Shown here in pieces: positions 41,109 through 49,997 of a DNA stretch of 64,000 nt. The translations under genes were made by a program, and so were the position numbers. The DNA comes from an uncultured Christensenellaceae bacterium (GTDB taxonomy: Bacteria; Bacillota; Clostridia; Christensenellales; Pumilibacteraceae): positions 62,001 through 126,000 of the forward strand of contig CAJUPB010000004.1 in assembly GCA_910588155.1 (NCBI GenBank). Direction: 5' to 3'. The notes below the pieces were generated by a model. It was not told the origin of the DNA. It did no database searches and saw nothing but the letters and a program-made list of their open reading frames with translations. Position 1 is the stretch's first letter. The number at the start of each line of letters is the position of its first letter.

Positions 41109-42446
41109 TCATTTTAAAGAAAATCCTATTTCTTTGAGCTTTTTGCTATTATAATCTATGACCGCAATCAAACGGTCGAAAATCTTTTTCGCCTCGGCTT
41201 TATCCGATATTATGCGGGGAACGCCCGCGTCGTATATATCGGAATGCGTATAGAAGTTTCTGCGGGCAAAATACTCCGTGTACAGCGCACTCATAACTTC
41301 ATTGTAAACCACGCTGTCGATACGCTTTCTGTATCCCGATTTAAGTCTGTAATTGCCGTCGTCGTCCTTTTCGTAGCCCTGACCTATCATCTTGACTTCT
41401 ATGCCGCGGGCGCGCTGCAAGTCGCTTATAAACTTTTCCAACCCTCTGTACGGCGGCGTCAAAAGCGAAGAGTAATCGGACAGTTTCGTATCGTTATTGT
41501 TTATGTCCACAAGTCCTATCGCAAGGTCTATTTTGGACTGTTCGCACATAAAATCGAAAGCATTCGGCAACAGCTTTTTTAATCTGCGCTGTACCGCACT
41601 TTGCGTGTTCGCTTGGTTTTTCGCACCCTTATCGCTCTTTTTCGGCACGGTAAGTTCTATATGCGAGCCGACCGCACTCTTGAAATCGGTATCTTTGGAT
41701 ATAAGCACCTGCACTTCGGAGAAAAGATAGCTGCGCTTTCCCTGCATTTGCAAAACTTGTTTTTTTGGAAGATAGCGAAGTATGACTTTTTGCGAGTCTT
41801 TTCCGCAGACTATATAAGTTTCGGTCTCGTCGGGCTTGCCCTTGCCCGTCGCGGCTTCCGCCTTATAAGATACGCCGCGCATAGCTTTTATGGCTTTAAG
41901 CGCGTCTTCCAGCCTTTTGCGGCCGTAATTTTTTACGGCATAGCCGTTTTTATATTCCGCATTGGACGTTTCCGACGGTTTCGTTTTTTCCTGCTGTTTC
42001 TGCTGCTGCGGCGGCTGTTTTTCCTGTTTGGCTATTTGCTTGGACGGTTGATTTGCGGGCAGTTTATTCACCTTATCCGCTCTTTTGCTCGGAAGTTTTT
42101 GAACGTTTCCGCTCTTTGCGGGAAGATTTTTTCCATCAACTCGCCCCGCACTTTGAAGCCCGTTTAAAATGGAATCTCGTTTTATATATATCTGCTTGAA
42201 TCTTTCCAAAACATCGGGCAAAGCGGTGAGCGATATTTTTTCGGCTTTCGTATCATACACGACCACGCATTTATCGCCGCCGTCGGCGAACTTATATATG
42301 ACGAAATGGTTCTTTTCGTCTGCGGGCGTATATGCCGTCTGCGACACCTGCGGCGCGGACTTGACGGCGTTTATGAATCCGACGAAATCCGCCTGTTGCG
42401 CTTTGATGTCGAACTTTACGTTATTATCTTTGACGGGAGAATCCAT
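41109..42446 (-). CDS. Orphan RnlA-like HEPN ribonuclease toxin
   Basis: The 445-residue protein's C-terminal half matches the RnlA/LsoA toxin family from memory: LKKLLPNAFDFMCEQSKIDLAIGLV, LSDYSSLLTPPYRGLEKFI, VMSALYTEYFARRNFYTH and RIISDKAEAKKIFDRL. R396 and H401 form a HEPN Rx4H ribonuclease motif. Before that are an N-terminal ~100-residue domain, a low-complexity Lys/Gln/Pro linker (~105-165) and a middle domain (YIVCGKDSQKVILRYLPKKQVLQMQGKRSYLF). RnlA cleaves mRNA during phage infection and is held off by RnlB, but no RnlB-like gene is adjacent. ATG 42446 has GGAGG 14 nt upstream, which is long. Confidence 0.75.
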   Translation of the reverse strand: MDSPVKDNNVKFDIKAQQADFVGFINAVKSAPQVSQTAYTPADEKNHFVIYKFADGGDKCVVVYDTKAEKISLTALPDVLERFKQIYIKRDSILNGLQSAGRVDGKNLPAKSGNVQKLPSKRADKVNKLPANQPSKQIAKQEKQPPQQQKQQEKTKPSETSNAEYKNGYAVKNYGRKRLEDALKAIKAMRGVSYKAEAATGKGKPDETETYIVCGKDSQKVILRYLPKKQVLQMQGKRSYLFSEVQVLISKDTDFKSAVGSHIELTVPKKSDKGAKNQANTQSAVQRRLKKLLPNAFDFMCEQSKIDLAIGLVDINNNDTKLSDYSSLLTPPYRGLEKFISDLQRARGIEVKMIGQGYEKDDDGNYRLKSGYRKRIDSVVYNEVMSALYTEYFARRNFYTHSDIYDAGVPRIISDKAEAKKIFDRLIAVIDYNSKKLKEIGFSLK

Positions 42447-42510
42447 ATAGGCGTCAGCAACCTCCGTTTCTGTACAAAGCCGCAAAACACGACTTTGTCA
42501 CGAATATAAA

Positions 42511-42542
42511 GATTAAGCGGCTCGTATTAAAGCCGCTTAATC
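42511..42542 (-). terminator. Terminator of the surface protein gene
   Basis: GATTAAGCGGC and GCCGCTTAATC form a perfect 11-bp stem, followed on minus by TTTATATTC. Confidence 0.8.
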
Positions 42543-42566
42543 GGGTGTTTGTATTTTATCGACGGC

Positions 42567-45500
42567 TTACTTGCCCGTCTTTTCCTGCTTGATTCTGCGC
42601 TTGCGGAACAATACGAAGTACAGTATCACCGCTGCGATGAGCACTACGCCGACAACGATAAGCACGGTGCTTATTGCCGCTATCGAGAACGGACTCTTTG
42701 CGGTCTTGCCGGACACGGTGATTTTCTCTCTGAAAGTCGTAACGTTGCCGAGTTTGTCGTACACTTCGTACTTGATTTCGTACGTTCCGGACTTCGTCAA
42801 GGTTATCTTCGTGTTGCTGTCCTTCTGCTCCAAATCTCTGTATCTGGTGCCGGTGCCGTCAATCGTAGCTTCGCTGACGACTTCATTGCTGGGGTCATAG
42901 AGAGTCTTAACATAGCGGAAATCGCTCTGATTCTCACCCTCGTCGAGGCTTGCCGTATCGATAACGATTTTGCCGAACTTGAATTCCGCACCCTGCTGGC
43001 GGTTTGCCTGGAACGCATCCGTATAGGAAACCGAGAACGCAGGTCCTTTGACGTCGCCGACATAGATGACTTTTTCCATAGAAACGGATTCGCCGTTTAC
43101 CGTGCCGGACACGATTACTCTGTATTCGCCGTCGTTCTTTGCGGTGAACGAATAGCGGTTCGTATCTTTGTCGTACGTCGTGTCAATCGAACCGCCGCTG
43201 CCGCTTCCTCCGAGCTTGCTGCTGTAACGGACTTTCAATTCGATTTCGCCCATACCGTTGGCATTGTACGCCACGATGGAAGGCAACGTGACAACCTCGC
43301 CTTTCGCTTTATACGTGGGCATAACGTCCTGAATCTCTATAACGGGCGCATTGCTGTCCGTGAAGCTGACGGTGTAAGCCACGCTTCCCGAAACATCGGT
43401 CTTAACCTCGTCGTCCAAGACCGTGCTGCCGTTGACTTGAACGTAACCTTCGGTTATCTCGTACGAAGTAGCCGTCTTTGCCGTGAATTCCTTGCCCATA
43501 ACGGCATACCTGCTGCCCTTAATCTTATACGCCATATGGTAGGTATTGCCCTCGCCTCCGGGTATATTCAACTGCGGGCAACGGAAAGAGTACGTTGCGT
43601 TTATATTGCCTTTGCTGGGAATGGTAGCCGCCGTCGTGGTCGTGCCGCCGTCGCTGCCTTTCTCGACCTGAACGAGAGCTACTCTCACGATGTTCTTTCC
43701 CGTAAGGTCGAACGCGCGAACGCAAACCTGATAGTTACCTGCCTGCGAAGGCTTGAATTTGATGTTTCTGACAACTATCTGCTTGTCTGCGACATTGTAG
43801 AAGAATTCGGATTCGACTTCGCTGACATACTTGCCGTCGTCGGTATTCTTTACGGAAAGCTCATATCCCGTGTAAGGACGGAAGTCATCGTTGCCGACAT
43901 CGATTTTGAAAGAACCGAGATTTGCAAGCGCATTCGTCTTGAACGAGCTGCCGTCTGCATTTGCGGTCTTGATATCGAAGCTTGCTTGCGGCATATCAAA
44001 ACCTGTGTTGCTGCTTGCGGAGCTGAACACTTTGACTTCTGCCGAATCGGTCTTGTTATAACCGAGCTTGTCCGTTACCGAAAGATTGAGTGTGATTTTT
44101 TTGTCGCCCTCTATCAAGAGCTTTTCGTTTTTGTCGTTTACAAGGTAGAACTTGCCTGCGTCCTCGACTATGTCGAGCACTTCTCCGCCGACGACGTCCA
44201 AAGTCACGTCGGCATCGGCTTCGCTTGCAAGCGTGTACTCGATTTGAGGTCTCGTATCGTCGCGCTTGCTTGCCACGCGTGCGGGAACCGTGAAGGTCTC
44301 TCCGTCCGCCGCGACAAGATATTCGGGAGCGTCCTCGATTTTAGCTTCTATGGAATCGACGCCCGCCGTATCCTCGTATTCCTCGACGACGTTGATTTTA
44401 TAAGTCTTGTACGAACGGTTCGGCTTTGCGTCGCGCGCCGTGTATTCTACGGTGTAGTCGCCTACGCCGTTGTCGTGCGTATGAACTTCGGAGAACAGGA
44501 ATTTCAAGTCTTTGAACTTGTACTTCTGACCGGCAGTGCCGTATGTGGAATCGCTGCCCGTGAACTCTTCGTCTTCATTGAAGATGTTGTCGAAGCTGAT
44601 AACCGTCTTGTTGGCATTGTCGGTGTTGTCGGTTATTTTGAAAGAAACGGTGACGTTCTTTGCGCCGTTATTGTCTATAACGGTGGGCATCGGGAAAGAT
44701 ATTCCCGCATCGGTTTCGACGCCTTCTTTCTTGACTCTTACACCCCACTTCTCGGGAATCGAATAATCGTTGATTTCCTTGAATACGGGAGCGGTGGTGT
44801 CGGATACGTTTATCGTGTAGTCGTGCGGCGTGGAATGGTTGCCTGCGTCGTCGTGCGCCTGATACGTAACCGTATATCTGCCGACCTGCGTCGGATAGAA
44901 GCTCATTTTCTTATTGTTGTCGAATACTTCCTTCTCGGTTTTGACAACGGGCTTGCCGTTTTCGTCGAGCTTGACATAGTCGTCCTCGTCAACTTCGACC
45001 TGCGGAACTTCTTCGTCGCCGAAAGTGACCTTCACGGTTACTTGAACGTTCTTGTCCCAATTGTCGGTTGCCGTAGCCGTCGGAAGAGTGAACTTTCTGT
45101 TGAGGGAAGCGTTCTCCGCAACGTTGACGGTGTTGAGAGTGGGTCTTTCCTCGTCCTTAAAGCCGGAAGCGTCCTGAACGGTAACTTCGAAATCCTGCGT
45201 ATATACTTTCGTATATCCCTTAAACTTCGCGTAGTAAGTCACGTAAAGTTTGCCCGCAAAATTTTCAAGCTTTATTTTGTCCGTACCGTTTGCCGTGTAT
45301 TCCGTATCGTTGAGGCTTGTCTTGACCTTGACAACCGCATCGTCCTTATGCCAAACGTTATCGTCGTCGTAGTAACCCAATTCCGCCGACGGGAAAACTA
45401 TTTCCGAACCCGTGGTCGTAACAGTGGGTATCGTCGCGCCGCCGTAGAGAACGTTTATCGTATAGTCCTCGTCGACATAGCTCTTGACGTCGAAATCGTA

Positions 45501-45824
45501 GCTGTACTCCTTTCCTGCCGAGTCTTTCTGCGAATAGGACACGGTGTAAATGCCGACCTGCTCGGCAAGCACTTCTCCCGCTTCCTCTTTGACCACTTTG
45601 CCGTTGGGCGCAGTGACCTTGACAGTCGTTCCCGTTCCTGCCGAAGCCGGCACTTCGAACGTTTCGCCATATTTGACCTTGCTTGCAACCGTGACTTTCG
45701 AAAGGTATTCGTCATTGCTTCCGACGTTTAAAGCGAAAGCGGAAAAACTCAACGTTCCGACCGTCAAAGTCATCGTCAGCATCATTATAATTAAAGTCAT
45801 ACAGATGCGCTTGAATGTCTTCAT
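42567..45824 (-). CDS. Large secreted, membrane-anchored surface protein with Ig-like repeats
   Basis: The 1085-residue protein has a signal peptide (MKTFKRICMTLIIMMLTMTLTVGTLSFSAFA), a long chain of beta-rich Ig-like modules with recurrent phrases such as GIYTVSYSQKDSAG, GRYTVTYQAHDDAGNHS, GDYTVEYTARDA and GTYEIKYEVYDKLGN, and a C-terminal membrane helix (~1050-1073, ISTVLIVVGVVLIAAVILYFVLF) with a basic tail RKRRIKQEKTGK. It is acidic overall. The module pattern matches bacterial surface/adhesion or exopolymer-binding proteins. No LPXTG motif or enzyme domain was seen. It is monocistronic with a consensus promoter. Confidence 0.85.
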   Translation of the reverse strand: MKTFKRICMTLIIMMLTMTLTVGTLSFSAFALNVGSNDEYLSKVTVASKVKYGETFEVPASAGTGTTVKVTAPNGKVVKEEAGEVLAEQVGIYTVSYSQKDSAGKEYSYDFDVKSYVDEDYTINVLYGGATIPTVTTTGSEIVFPSAELGYYDDDNVWHKDDAVVKVKTSLNDTEYTANGTDKIKLENFAGKLYVTYYAKFKGYTKVYTQDFEVTVQDASGFKDEERPTLNTVNVAENASLNRKFTLPTATATDNWDKNVQVTVKVTFGDEEVPQVEVDEDDYVKLDENGKPVVKTEKEVFDNNKKMSFYPTQVGRYTVTYQAHDDAGNHSTPHDYTINVSDTTAPVFKEINDYSIPEKWGVRVKKEGVETDAGISFPMPTVIDNNGAKNVTVSFKITDNTDNANKTVISFDNIFNEDEEFTGSDSTYGTAGQKYKFKDLKFLFSEVHTHDNGVGDYTVEYTARDAKPNRSYKTYKINVVEEYEDTAGVDSIEAKIEDAPEYLVAADGETFTVPARVASKRDDTRPQIEYTLASEADADVTLDVVGGEVLDIVEDAGKFYLVNDKNEKLLIEGDKKITLNLSVTDKLGYNKTDSAEVKVFSSASSNTGFDMPQASFDIKTANADGSSFKTNALANLGSFKIDVGNDDFRPYTGYELSVKNTDDGKYVSEVESEFFYNVADKQIVVRNIKFKPSQAGNYQVCVRAFDLTGKNIVRVALVQVEKGSDGGTTTTAATIPSKGNINATYSFRCPQLNIPGGEGNTYHMAYKIKGSRYAVMGKEFTAKTATSYEITEGYVQVNGSTVLDDEVKTDVSGSVAYTVSFTDSNAPVIEIQDVMPTYKAKGEVVTLPSIVAYNANGMGEIELKVRYSSKLGGSGSGGSIDTTYDKDTNRYSFTAKNDGEYRVIVSGTVNGESVSMEKVIYVGDVKGPAFSVSYTDAFQANRQQGAEFKFGKIVIDTASLDEGENQSDFRYVKTLYDPSNEVVSEATIDGTGTRYRDLEQKDSNTKITLTKSGTYEIKYEVYDKLGNVTTFREKITVSGKTAKSPFSIAAISTVLIVVGVVLIAAVILYFVLFRKRRIKQEKTGK

Positions 45825-45875
45825 TTAACTTGATATCTCCTGTGAATTTCATCTATTTTTAGACGTAACGCTATG

Positions 45876-45904
45876 ATTATACAATTTAACATACAATTTG
45901 TCAA
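45876..45904 (-). promoter_or_regulatory. Consensus promoter of the surface protein
   Basis: On the minus strand a perfect TTGACA (45904-45899), a 17-nt spacer and a perfect TATAAT (45881-45876). High expression is expected. Confidence 0.88.
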
Positions 45905-45985
45905 ATAAAATCACGCCGTCTTGACAAAGTTATTATTTCTCCTTACGGAAAAAATTATGTGACGCGTATCGCCGCTGCGCAAAAA

Positions 45986-47254
45986 CTATTTAATTACGCG
46001 CAACGTCGTGTTGAGTTTTTTGACGCCGCCCAACGATTCGAGACGTTCCGTTGCCGTCCTTACCGCGCTCTCTTTCGTTGTATGCGTCAGAATGATTATT
46101 TCCGCCTGACCTGCCGCCGAGACCTGCTGCTGCATTTTGCCTATACTGATTCCGCAATCGCCGAATACCTTGGTTATTGAAGCGAGTATGCCCGGTTTGT
46201 CAGCAACGGTCAGCGACAGATAATACTCCGAAGAGAAATCGTCGGCAAGCGAGGCTTCGCCGTTTTTGAAGTCCAACCGCAGAGGCTCTTCCCTGTCGGC
46301 GCAATATATGATGTCGCTGACAATCGCGCTTGCCGTCGGGTGCGCTCCCGCGCCCCTGCCGTACAGCATTATTTCGTCCACGAAATCACCTTTCAAAAAT
46401 ACCGCATTGAACGCGCCTCTGACCGACGAAAGCGGATGACTTTCCGGCACGAACGCGGGGTGCACTCTGGCTTCCGCGCTGCCGTCGGCGTTCTTTCTTC
46501 CGATTGCGAGCAGTTTGAGAGTGTAGCCCATACTTCTGCCCACGGCTATATCTTTCGGCGTAACTTTGGATATGCCCTCGCGGTATATCCCCGAAAGAGG
46601 TATGCGCGTGTGGAACGCGAGAGAAGCGAGTATGGAAAGTTTATACGCCGCATCGAAGCCCTCCACGTCCGCCGTGGGGTCGAATTCCGCATACCCGAGT
46701 TTTTGCGCCTCTTTGAGTGCGGCGGCATACGTCAATCCGTCCTCGGACATCTTCGTCAGAATATAATTCGTCGTACCGTTTATGATGCCCATTATTTCGG
46801 TTATGCGGTTTGCCTGCATACTGTCGGTCAACGTTCTTATAACAGGAACTCCGCCGACGCAGCTTGCCTCGAAATACAGTCCCGCGCCGCCCTCTTTCGC
46901 CGCCTCCTCCAACTCGTCGAAACGCTTGGCAAGCAGTTCTTTGTTCGCTGTTACGACGCTCTTTCCGCTTTTAAGCGCCTTGATTATAAACGTGCCTGCC
47001 GGTTCGAGTCCGCCCATAGTTTCCACAACCACGGAAATATCGTCGTCTTTTATGATTTCGTCGATATTCCCCGCAAACTTTTCGGCAGGCACTCCGCGGG
47101 AAACGAGCACGTCTTCCGAACGGTCCAAAACTTTCACGACTTCGGCGTCCACTCCGTATCCCGAAGCAATGACGTCTCGATTGCGGGTCAGCACCTCATA
47201 GGTGCCGCCGCCCACAGTTCCGAGTCCCATTATCGCAACTTTTATTTTTTTCAT
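45986..47254 (-). CDS. hom: Homoserine dehydrogenase
   Basis: The 422-residue enzyme reduces aspartate semialdehyde to homoserine. It has the Rossmann motif GLGTVGGGTYEVL, the catalytic segment GIINGTTNYILTKM and GFDAAYKLSILASLAFHTRIP. A C-terminal ACT domain (LSLTVADKPGILASITKVFGDCGISI) probably mediates threonine feedback. It overlaps the coaX stop by 4 nt, so its expression is tied to CoA biosynthesis genes. Confidence 0.95.
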   Translation of the reverse strand: MKKIKVAIMGLGTVGGGTYEVLTRNRDVIASGYGVDAEVVKVLDRSEDVLVSRGVPAEKFAGNIDEIIKDDDISVVVETMGGLEPAGTFIIKALKSGKSVVTANKELLAKRFDELEEAAKEGGAGLYFEASCVGGVPVIRTLTDSMQANRITEIMGIINGTTNYILTKMSEDGLTYAAALKEAQKLGYAEFDPTADVEGFDAAYKLSILASLAFHTRIPLSGIYREGISKVTPKDIAVGRSMGYTLKLLAIGRKNADGSAEARVHPAFVPESHPLSSVRGAFNAVFLKGDFVDEIMLYGRGAGAHPTASAIVSDIIYCADREEPLRLDFKNGEASLADDFSSEYYLSLTVADKPGILASITKVFGDCGISIGKMQQQVSAAGQAEIIILTHTTKESAVRTATERLESLGGVKKLNTTLRVIK

Positions 47255-48030
47255 ACCGTACCTCCCGCATTCATTTTATATATCACGTTCAAGCCGCGCA
47301 GAGTCAGCGTTCTGTCCACTACGTCTATGACGTTGCTGTTTGCCGCGACTATCTCCGAAAGTCCGCCCGTTGCCACGACCTTGACGTTTTCGCAGTTCAT
47401 ATCTTTCTTGATGCCGTTTACGAGATATTCCACCATTCCGATATAGCCGAAAATCAATCCGGACTGCATATTGGTTATCGTGGTTTTGCCGATTGTCTTT
47501 TCGGGAACGGCAAGCTCCACTTTCGGAAGTTTGGACGCGCTTTTCGTCAGAGCGTCGGAAGCTGTTTTAAGTCCGAGACCGATTGCCCCGCCCAAAAATT
47601 CGCCCTTGCCGCTTATGGCGTTGAACGTCGTCGCCGTTCCGCAGTCCATAACTATGCAAGGTCCGCCGTATGTGTAGTACGCCGCCACGGAACCGACTAT
47701 TCTGTCTGCGCCGACTTCTTTGGGATTGTCGTATTTGATATTCAGTCCCGTTTTGAGTCCCGCGCCGACAACCAACGGCTTTTTGTCGAAATAATAACGA
47801 ATCAGATGTTCGAACGTATAGTTCATATTCGGATTCACGCTGCTCATAATCACGCCGTCAATCATTTCGGGTTTTATGCCGCGCTCGTGCAAAATATTTT
47901 TCATATACATTCCGTACTCGTCGCTCGTCTTGTTTACGGACGACGAGAGGCGCAGAGAACTGACAAGCTTATCGCCGTCGAACACGCCGCATTTGACGTT
48001 GGTATTTCCTATGTCTATCGCTAGTATCAA
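47251..48030 (-). CDS. coaX: Type III pantothenate kinase
   Basis: The 259-residue ASKHA-fold kinase starts CoA synthesis. It has MILAIDIGNTNVKCGVF (phosphate loop), GADRIVGSVAAYY (pantothenate site) and IVMDCGTATTFNAI. It lies 4 nt after an ECF S-component gene and overlaps hom by 4 nt. Confidence 0.94.
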   Translation of the reverse strand: MILAIDIGNTNVKCGVFDGDKLVSSLRLSSSVNKTSDEYGMYMKNILHERGIKPEMIDGVIMSSVNPNMNYTFEHLIRYYFDKKPLVVGAGLKTGLNIKYDNPKEVGADRIVGSVAAYYTYGGPCIVMDCGTATTFNAISGKGEFLGGAIGLGLKTASDALTKSASKLPKVELAVPEKTIGKTTITNMQSGLIFGYIGMVEYLVNGIKKDMNCENVKVVATGGLSEIVAANSNVIDVVDRTLTLRGLNVIYKMNAGGTV

Positions 48031-48034
48031 TGGT

Positions 48035-48586
48035 TCAAGCTCCTTTTCTCTCTCTTATTTTATACATCACGGCGGCTATCGGCGGCAACAGCGCAACGTT
48101 TGCCGCAAGTTCTATCGCGCCCGAAATCAGCATTGTGACCGCATAAAGGTATACGGTGGTGTCGCCGAACTCGAAGGACGGCATACACAGCAACAGCAGC
48201 GATATCACGAAGGCGGTATTTGCTATGCTGCCCACCGCGGCGGCTACGCCCACGGGCAGAAGTTTTTTCAGCTTTCCTTCCTTTTTTATCAGCCTGCCCG
48301 TCAGCTTGTATGCGCCGTGCGCGATTACGCCGATAAAGAGTCTTGCGACAATCGGTATCCAGGGCTGTGCGACGAATGCCGCCGCCACTATCGAGCTTCC
48401 GCCCGTAAACGCGTATAGCAGCGACACCGCGCCGAAAAACAGAGATACGACGAACGACGTTTTATAGTTCGTCGTCACGCTTGCGAGCAGCAGCGGAATC
48501 AAAAACACGTAAGGGAGCAGTCCGAATACCAACGTCAAAGCGAGATATACCGCGCAGAGCGCGACGCCTTTGGCTTTGCTTTCCAT
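48035..48586 (-). CDS. ECF-transporter S-component-like membrane protein (possibly pantothenate)
   Basis: The 183-residue protein has five to six hydrophobic helices, starting AVYLALTLVFGLLPYVFLIPLLL, with FTGGSSIVAAAFVAQPWIPIVARLFIGVIAHGAYKL in the middle. This is the size and layout of ECF vitamin-binding S components, which dock on a shared energising module encoded elsewhere. Direct coupling to coaX suggests pantothenate uptake, but the ligand is inferred from context only. GGAGG precedes the ATG, at the end of a structured leader. Confidence 0.68.
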   Translation of the reverse strand: MESKAKGVALCAVYLALTLVFGLLPYVFLIPLLLASVTTNYKTSFVVSLFFGAVSLLYAFTGGSSIVAAAFVAQPWIPIVARLFIGVIAHGAYKLTGRLIKKEGKLKKLLPVGVAAAVGSIANTAFVISLLLLCMPSFEFGDTTVYLYAVTMLISGAIELAANVALLPPIAAVMYKIRERKGA

Positions 48587-48601
48587 AAATTTGCCTCCAA
48601 T

Positions 48602-48683
48602 GGACTCCCTTTCGGGTAGCCCTCGAACAATTTAAGTATTTTTCCGATACGGGGCGCGAGGCTCCCGTTCTTTACACAATCGG
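48602..48683 (-). promoter_or_regulatory. Structured leader before the ECF-coaX-hom operon
   Basis: In the minus-strand RNA a helix pairs 48683-48679 with 48648-48644 (CCGAT/ATCGG), continued by ACGGG/CCCGT with a 10-nt one-sided bulge. A second stem GGGCU(A)CCC-GAAA-GGGAGUCC (48622-48602) has a bulged A and a GNRA loop and ends just before the Shine-Dalgarno. Known riboswitch cores were not recognised. Confidence 0.4.
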
Positions 48684-48700
48684 TAAACGCCGACGGAAAA

Positions 48701-49606
48701 CTATTTATAAAACGACAGTCTGTCGACTTTTACTCCGCCCGTGGCGAACGTAACTCTTGCCGTAAACTCGAAGTTCCCCAAGCTGTGACCGTTTCCGCCA
48801 CCGCCGCCCACGGTTTCGAACGTGACCGCCACTTCGCGGAGAGCGCGCGGCGTGGAACGTATTTCCACCTTGCCGGCATACTCCGACACAGGCTTTGTCA
48901 TATCGAAAAATTTCCATTCGCCGACGTTGTCCTTTAAACGAAGCAACGGCAAAAAGTCGTTCAGCCAATCCGCATACTTTTGTATGGAATCGCCTTTCAC
49001 GTCCGCGCTCACGAAATATGTTCCGCCGGATTTTTCGCCGCGGAAATTTTCCAGCTCCTCCGCCGCAAAAAGTCTGTTGCACTTTCTGACGAGACTGTCC
49101 GACGACGTGTTCGACAACGGCTCGACAAACAAATCGGAATACACTCCGCTGCCGTAAGAAATCGGTTTCGACCAGACGTCGGCCGAAGCGTCGTAAAAAC
49201 TTTCCTGATATATATCGCGTTTGTCCTCGTCGCCGTATTGAAAGCCCGTTTCCATTTCGTCGTAGTACGGATGGATTTTTCCGTCCTGTTCCGAAACGGA
49301 GTTCACTGCTTTGAGGCGCGCATATGACGTCCTGTTTTGAGTCGAATAGTCGTGTTTGTAAACCGAATTCATCTGTATCGATTTATCTATGTTGCCGCCG
49401 GAGAACGTTCCCGTCGTCTCTATGGAAAACGTCGCCTGTTCCTCGAACGAAAAAGCCGCATCGTTTCCCGCAAGAGCGTACACTCGCGCATACTCTTCCT
49501 GCGGCGTTTTGGCAAGCGCGGAACCTTCCGAACAGTCGCAAGCAGCCAACGGCAAAACCGAAAGCAATATTGCGAATATTATAATCAGAGGTTTTTTCAT
49601 AAGCAT
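48701..49606 (-). CDS. Lipoprotein of unknown function
   Basis: The 301-residue protein has a lipoprotein signal (KKPLIIIFAILLSVLPLAAC, lipid cysteine in LAAC) and no recognised domain. The mature part is mixed alpha/beta, with repeated SIETTGTFSG / YFVSADVKG / VEIRSTPRALREVAVTFETV strands, like LolA/DUF-type periplasmic-face lipoproteins. ATG 49606 is chosen because GGAG lies 5 nt upstream; a longer frame starts inside the promoter. Confidence 0.72.
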   Translation of the reverse strand: MLMKKPLIIIFAILLSVLPLAACDCSEGSALAKTPQEEYARVYALAGNDAAFSFEEQATFSIETTGTFSGGNIDKSIQMNSVYKHDYSTQNRTSYARLKAVNSVSEQDGKIHPYYDEMETGFQYGDEDKRDIYQESFYDASADVWSKPISYGSGVYSDLFVEPLSNTSSDSLVRKCNRLFAAEELENFRGEKSGGTYFVSADVKGDSIQKYADWLNDFLPLLRLKDNVGEWKFFDMTKPVSEYAGKVEIRSTPRALREVAVTFETVGGGGGNGHSLGNFEFTARVTFATGGVKVDRLSFYK

Positions 49607-49642
49607 TTTTGCTCCGACGGTAAATAATGTATAGTTATGTGC

Positions 49643-49671
49643 AGTATAACATATTTTAAAAAGCAAATCAA
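49643..49671 (-). promoter_or_regulatory. Promoter of the lipoprotein gene
   Basis: On the minus strand there is TTGATT (49671-49666), a 17-nt spacer and TATACT (49648-49643). Confidence 0.65.
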
Positions 49672-49702
49672 GAAATTTGCAATATAGAACGGAAATTTTG
49701 CG

Positions 49703-49724
49703 AAAAAAAAGAGCGGCGCGGCTC
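49703..49724 (-). terminator. Terminator of the cysteine-rich miniprotein gene
   Basis: GAGC-CGCGCC-GCTC on minus (49724-49711) is followed by eight T residues. Confidence 0.7.
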
Positions 49725-49796
49725 TCCCTTTCGGAAAAGTCGCGTCGCGGTTTTTACTCGTATGTGTATCTTGCTTTTAAGCCGCTTTTTTCGGAC

Positions 49797-49997
49797 TTAT
49801 TTGCAGCAGACGTCTTTGCCGCCGCAGCAGCAGTTCATAAGTAAGTACAGCATAATCAAATCGCAGCAATCGCAGCCGCCGCCCTTGCGGGTGTCGTAGC
49901 AACCGCAGCCGCAATCGTTATTCTTGCCGCCGCAGCAGCAGAGTAATATAAGGATAAGGAAGATGTCGCTTCCGCATCCGCAGCCGTTGTTAAACAT
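49797..49997 (-). CDS. Cysteine- and glycine-rich miniprotein
   Basis: The 66-residue protein contains many cysteines in CGCG, CCCGG, CGCGC, CDCC and CCCGG clusters, separated by two short hydrophobic runs (DIFLILILL and LIMLYLLMN). GGAGG precedes the ATG and a terminator follows, so it looks like a real gene. It resembles unassigned clostridial high-cysteine small proteins (some are annotated by similarity to insect chorion). Metal binding, or a disulfide-rich coat or membrane role, are possibilities. Confidence 0.72.
   Translation of the reverse strand: MFNNGCGCGSDIFLILILLCCCGGKNNDCGCGCYDTRKGGGCDCCDLIMLYLLMNCCCGGKDVCCK

Noticed and set aside
41109..42566. RnlB-type antitoxin partner
   Set aside because: No frame of about 120 codons with a ribosome site exists on either side of the RnlA-like gene; the flanks are terminators.
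42549..45731. 1060-codon open frame on the plus strand opposite the surface protein
   Set aside because: It is the antisense shadow of a gene with signal peptide, repeats and membrane anchor. It has no ribosome site or protein-like domain.
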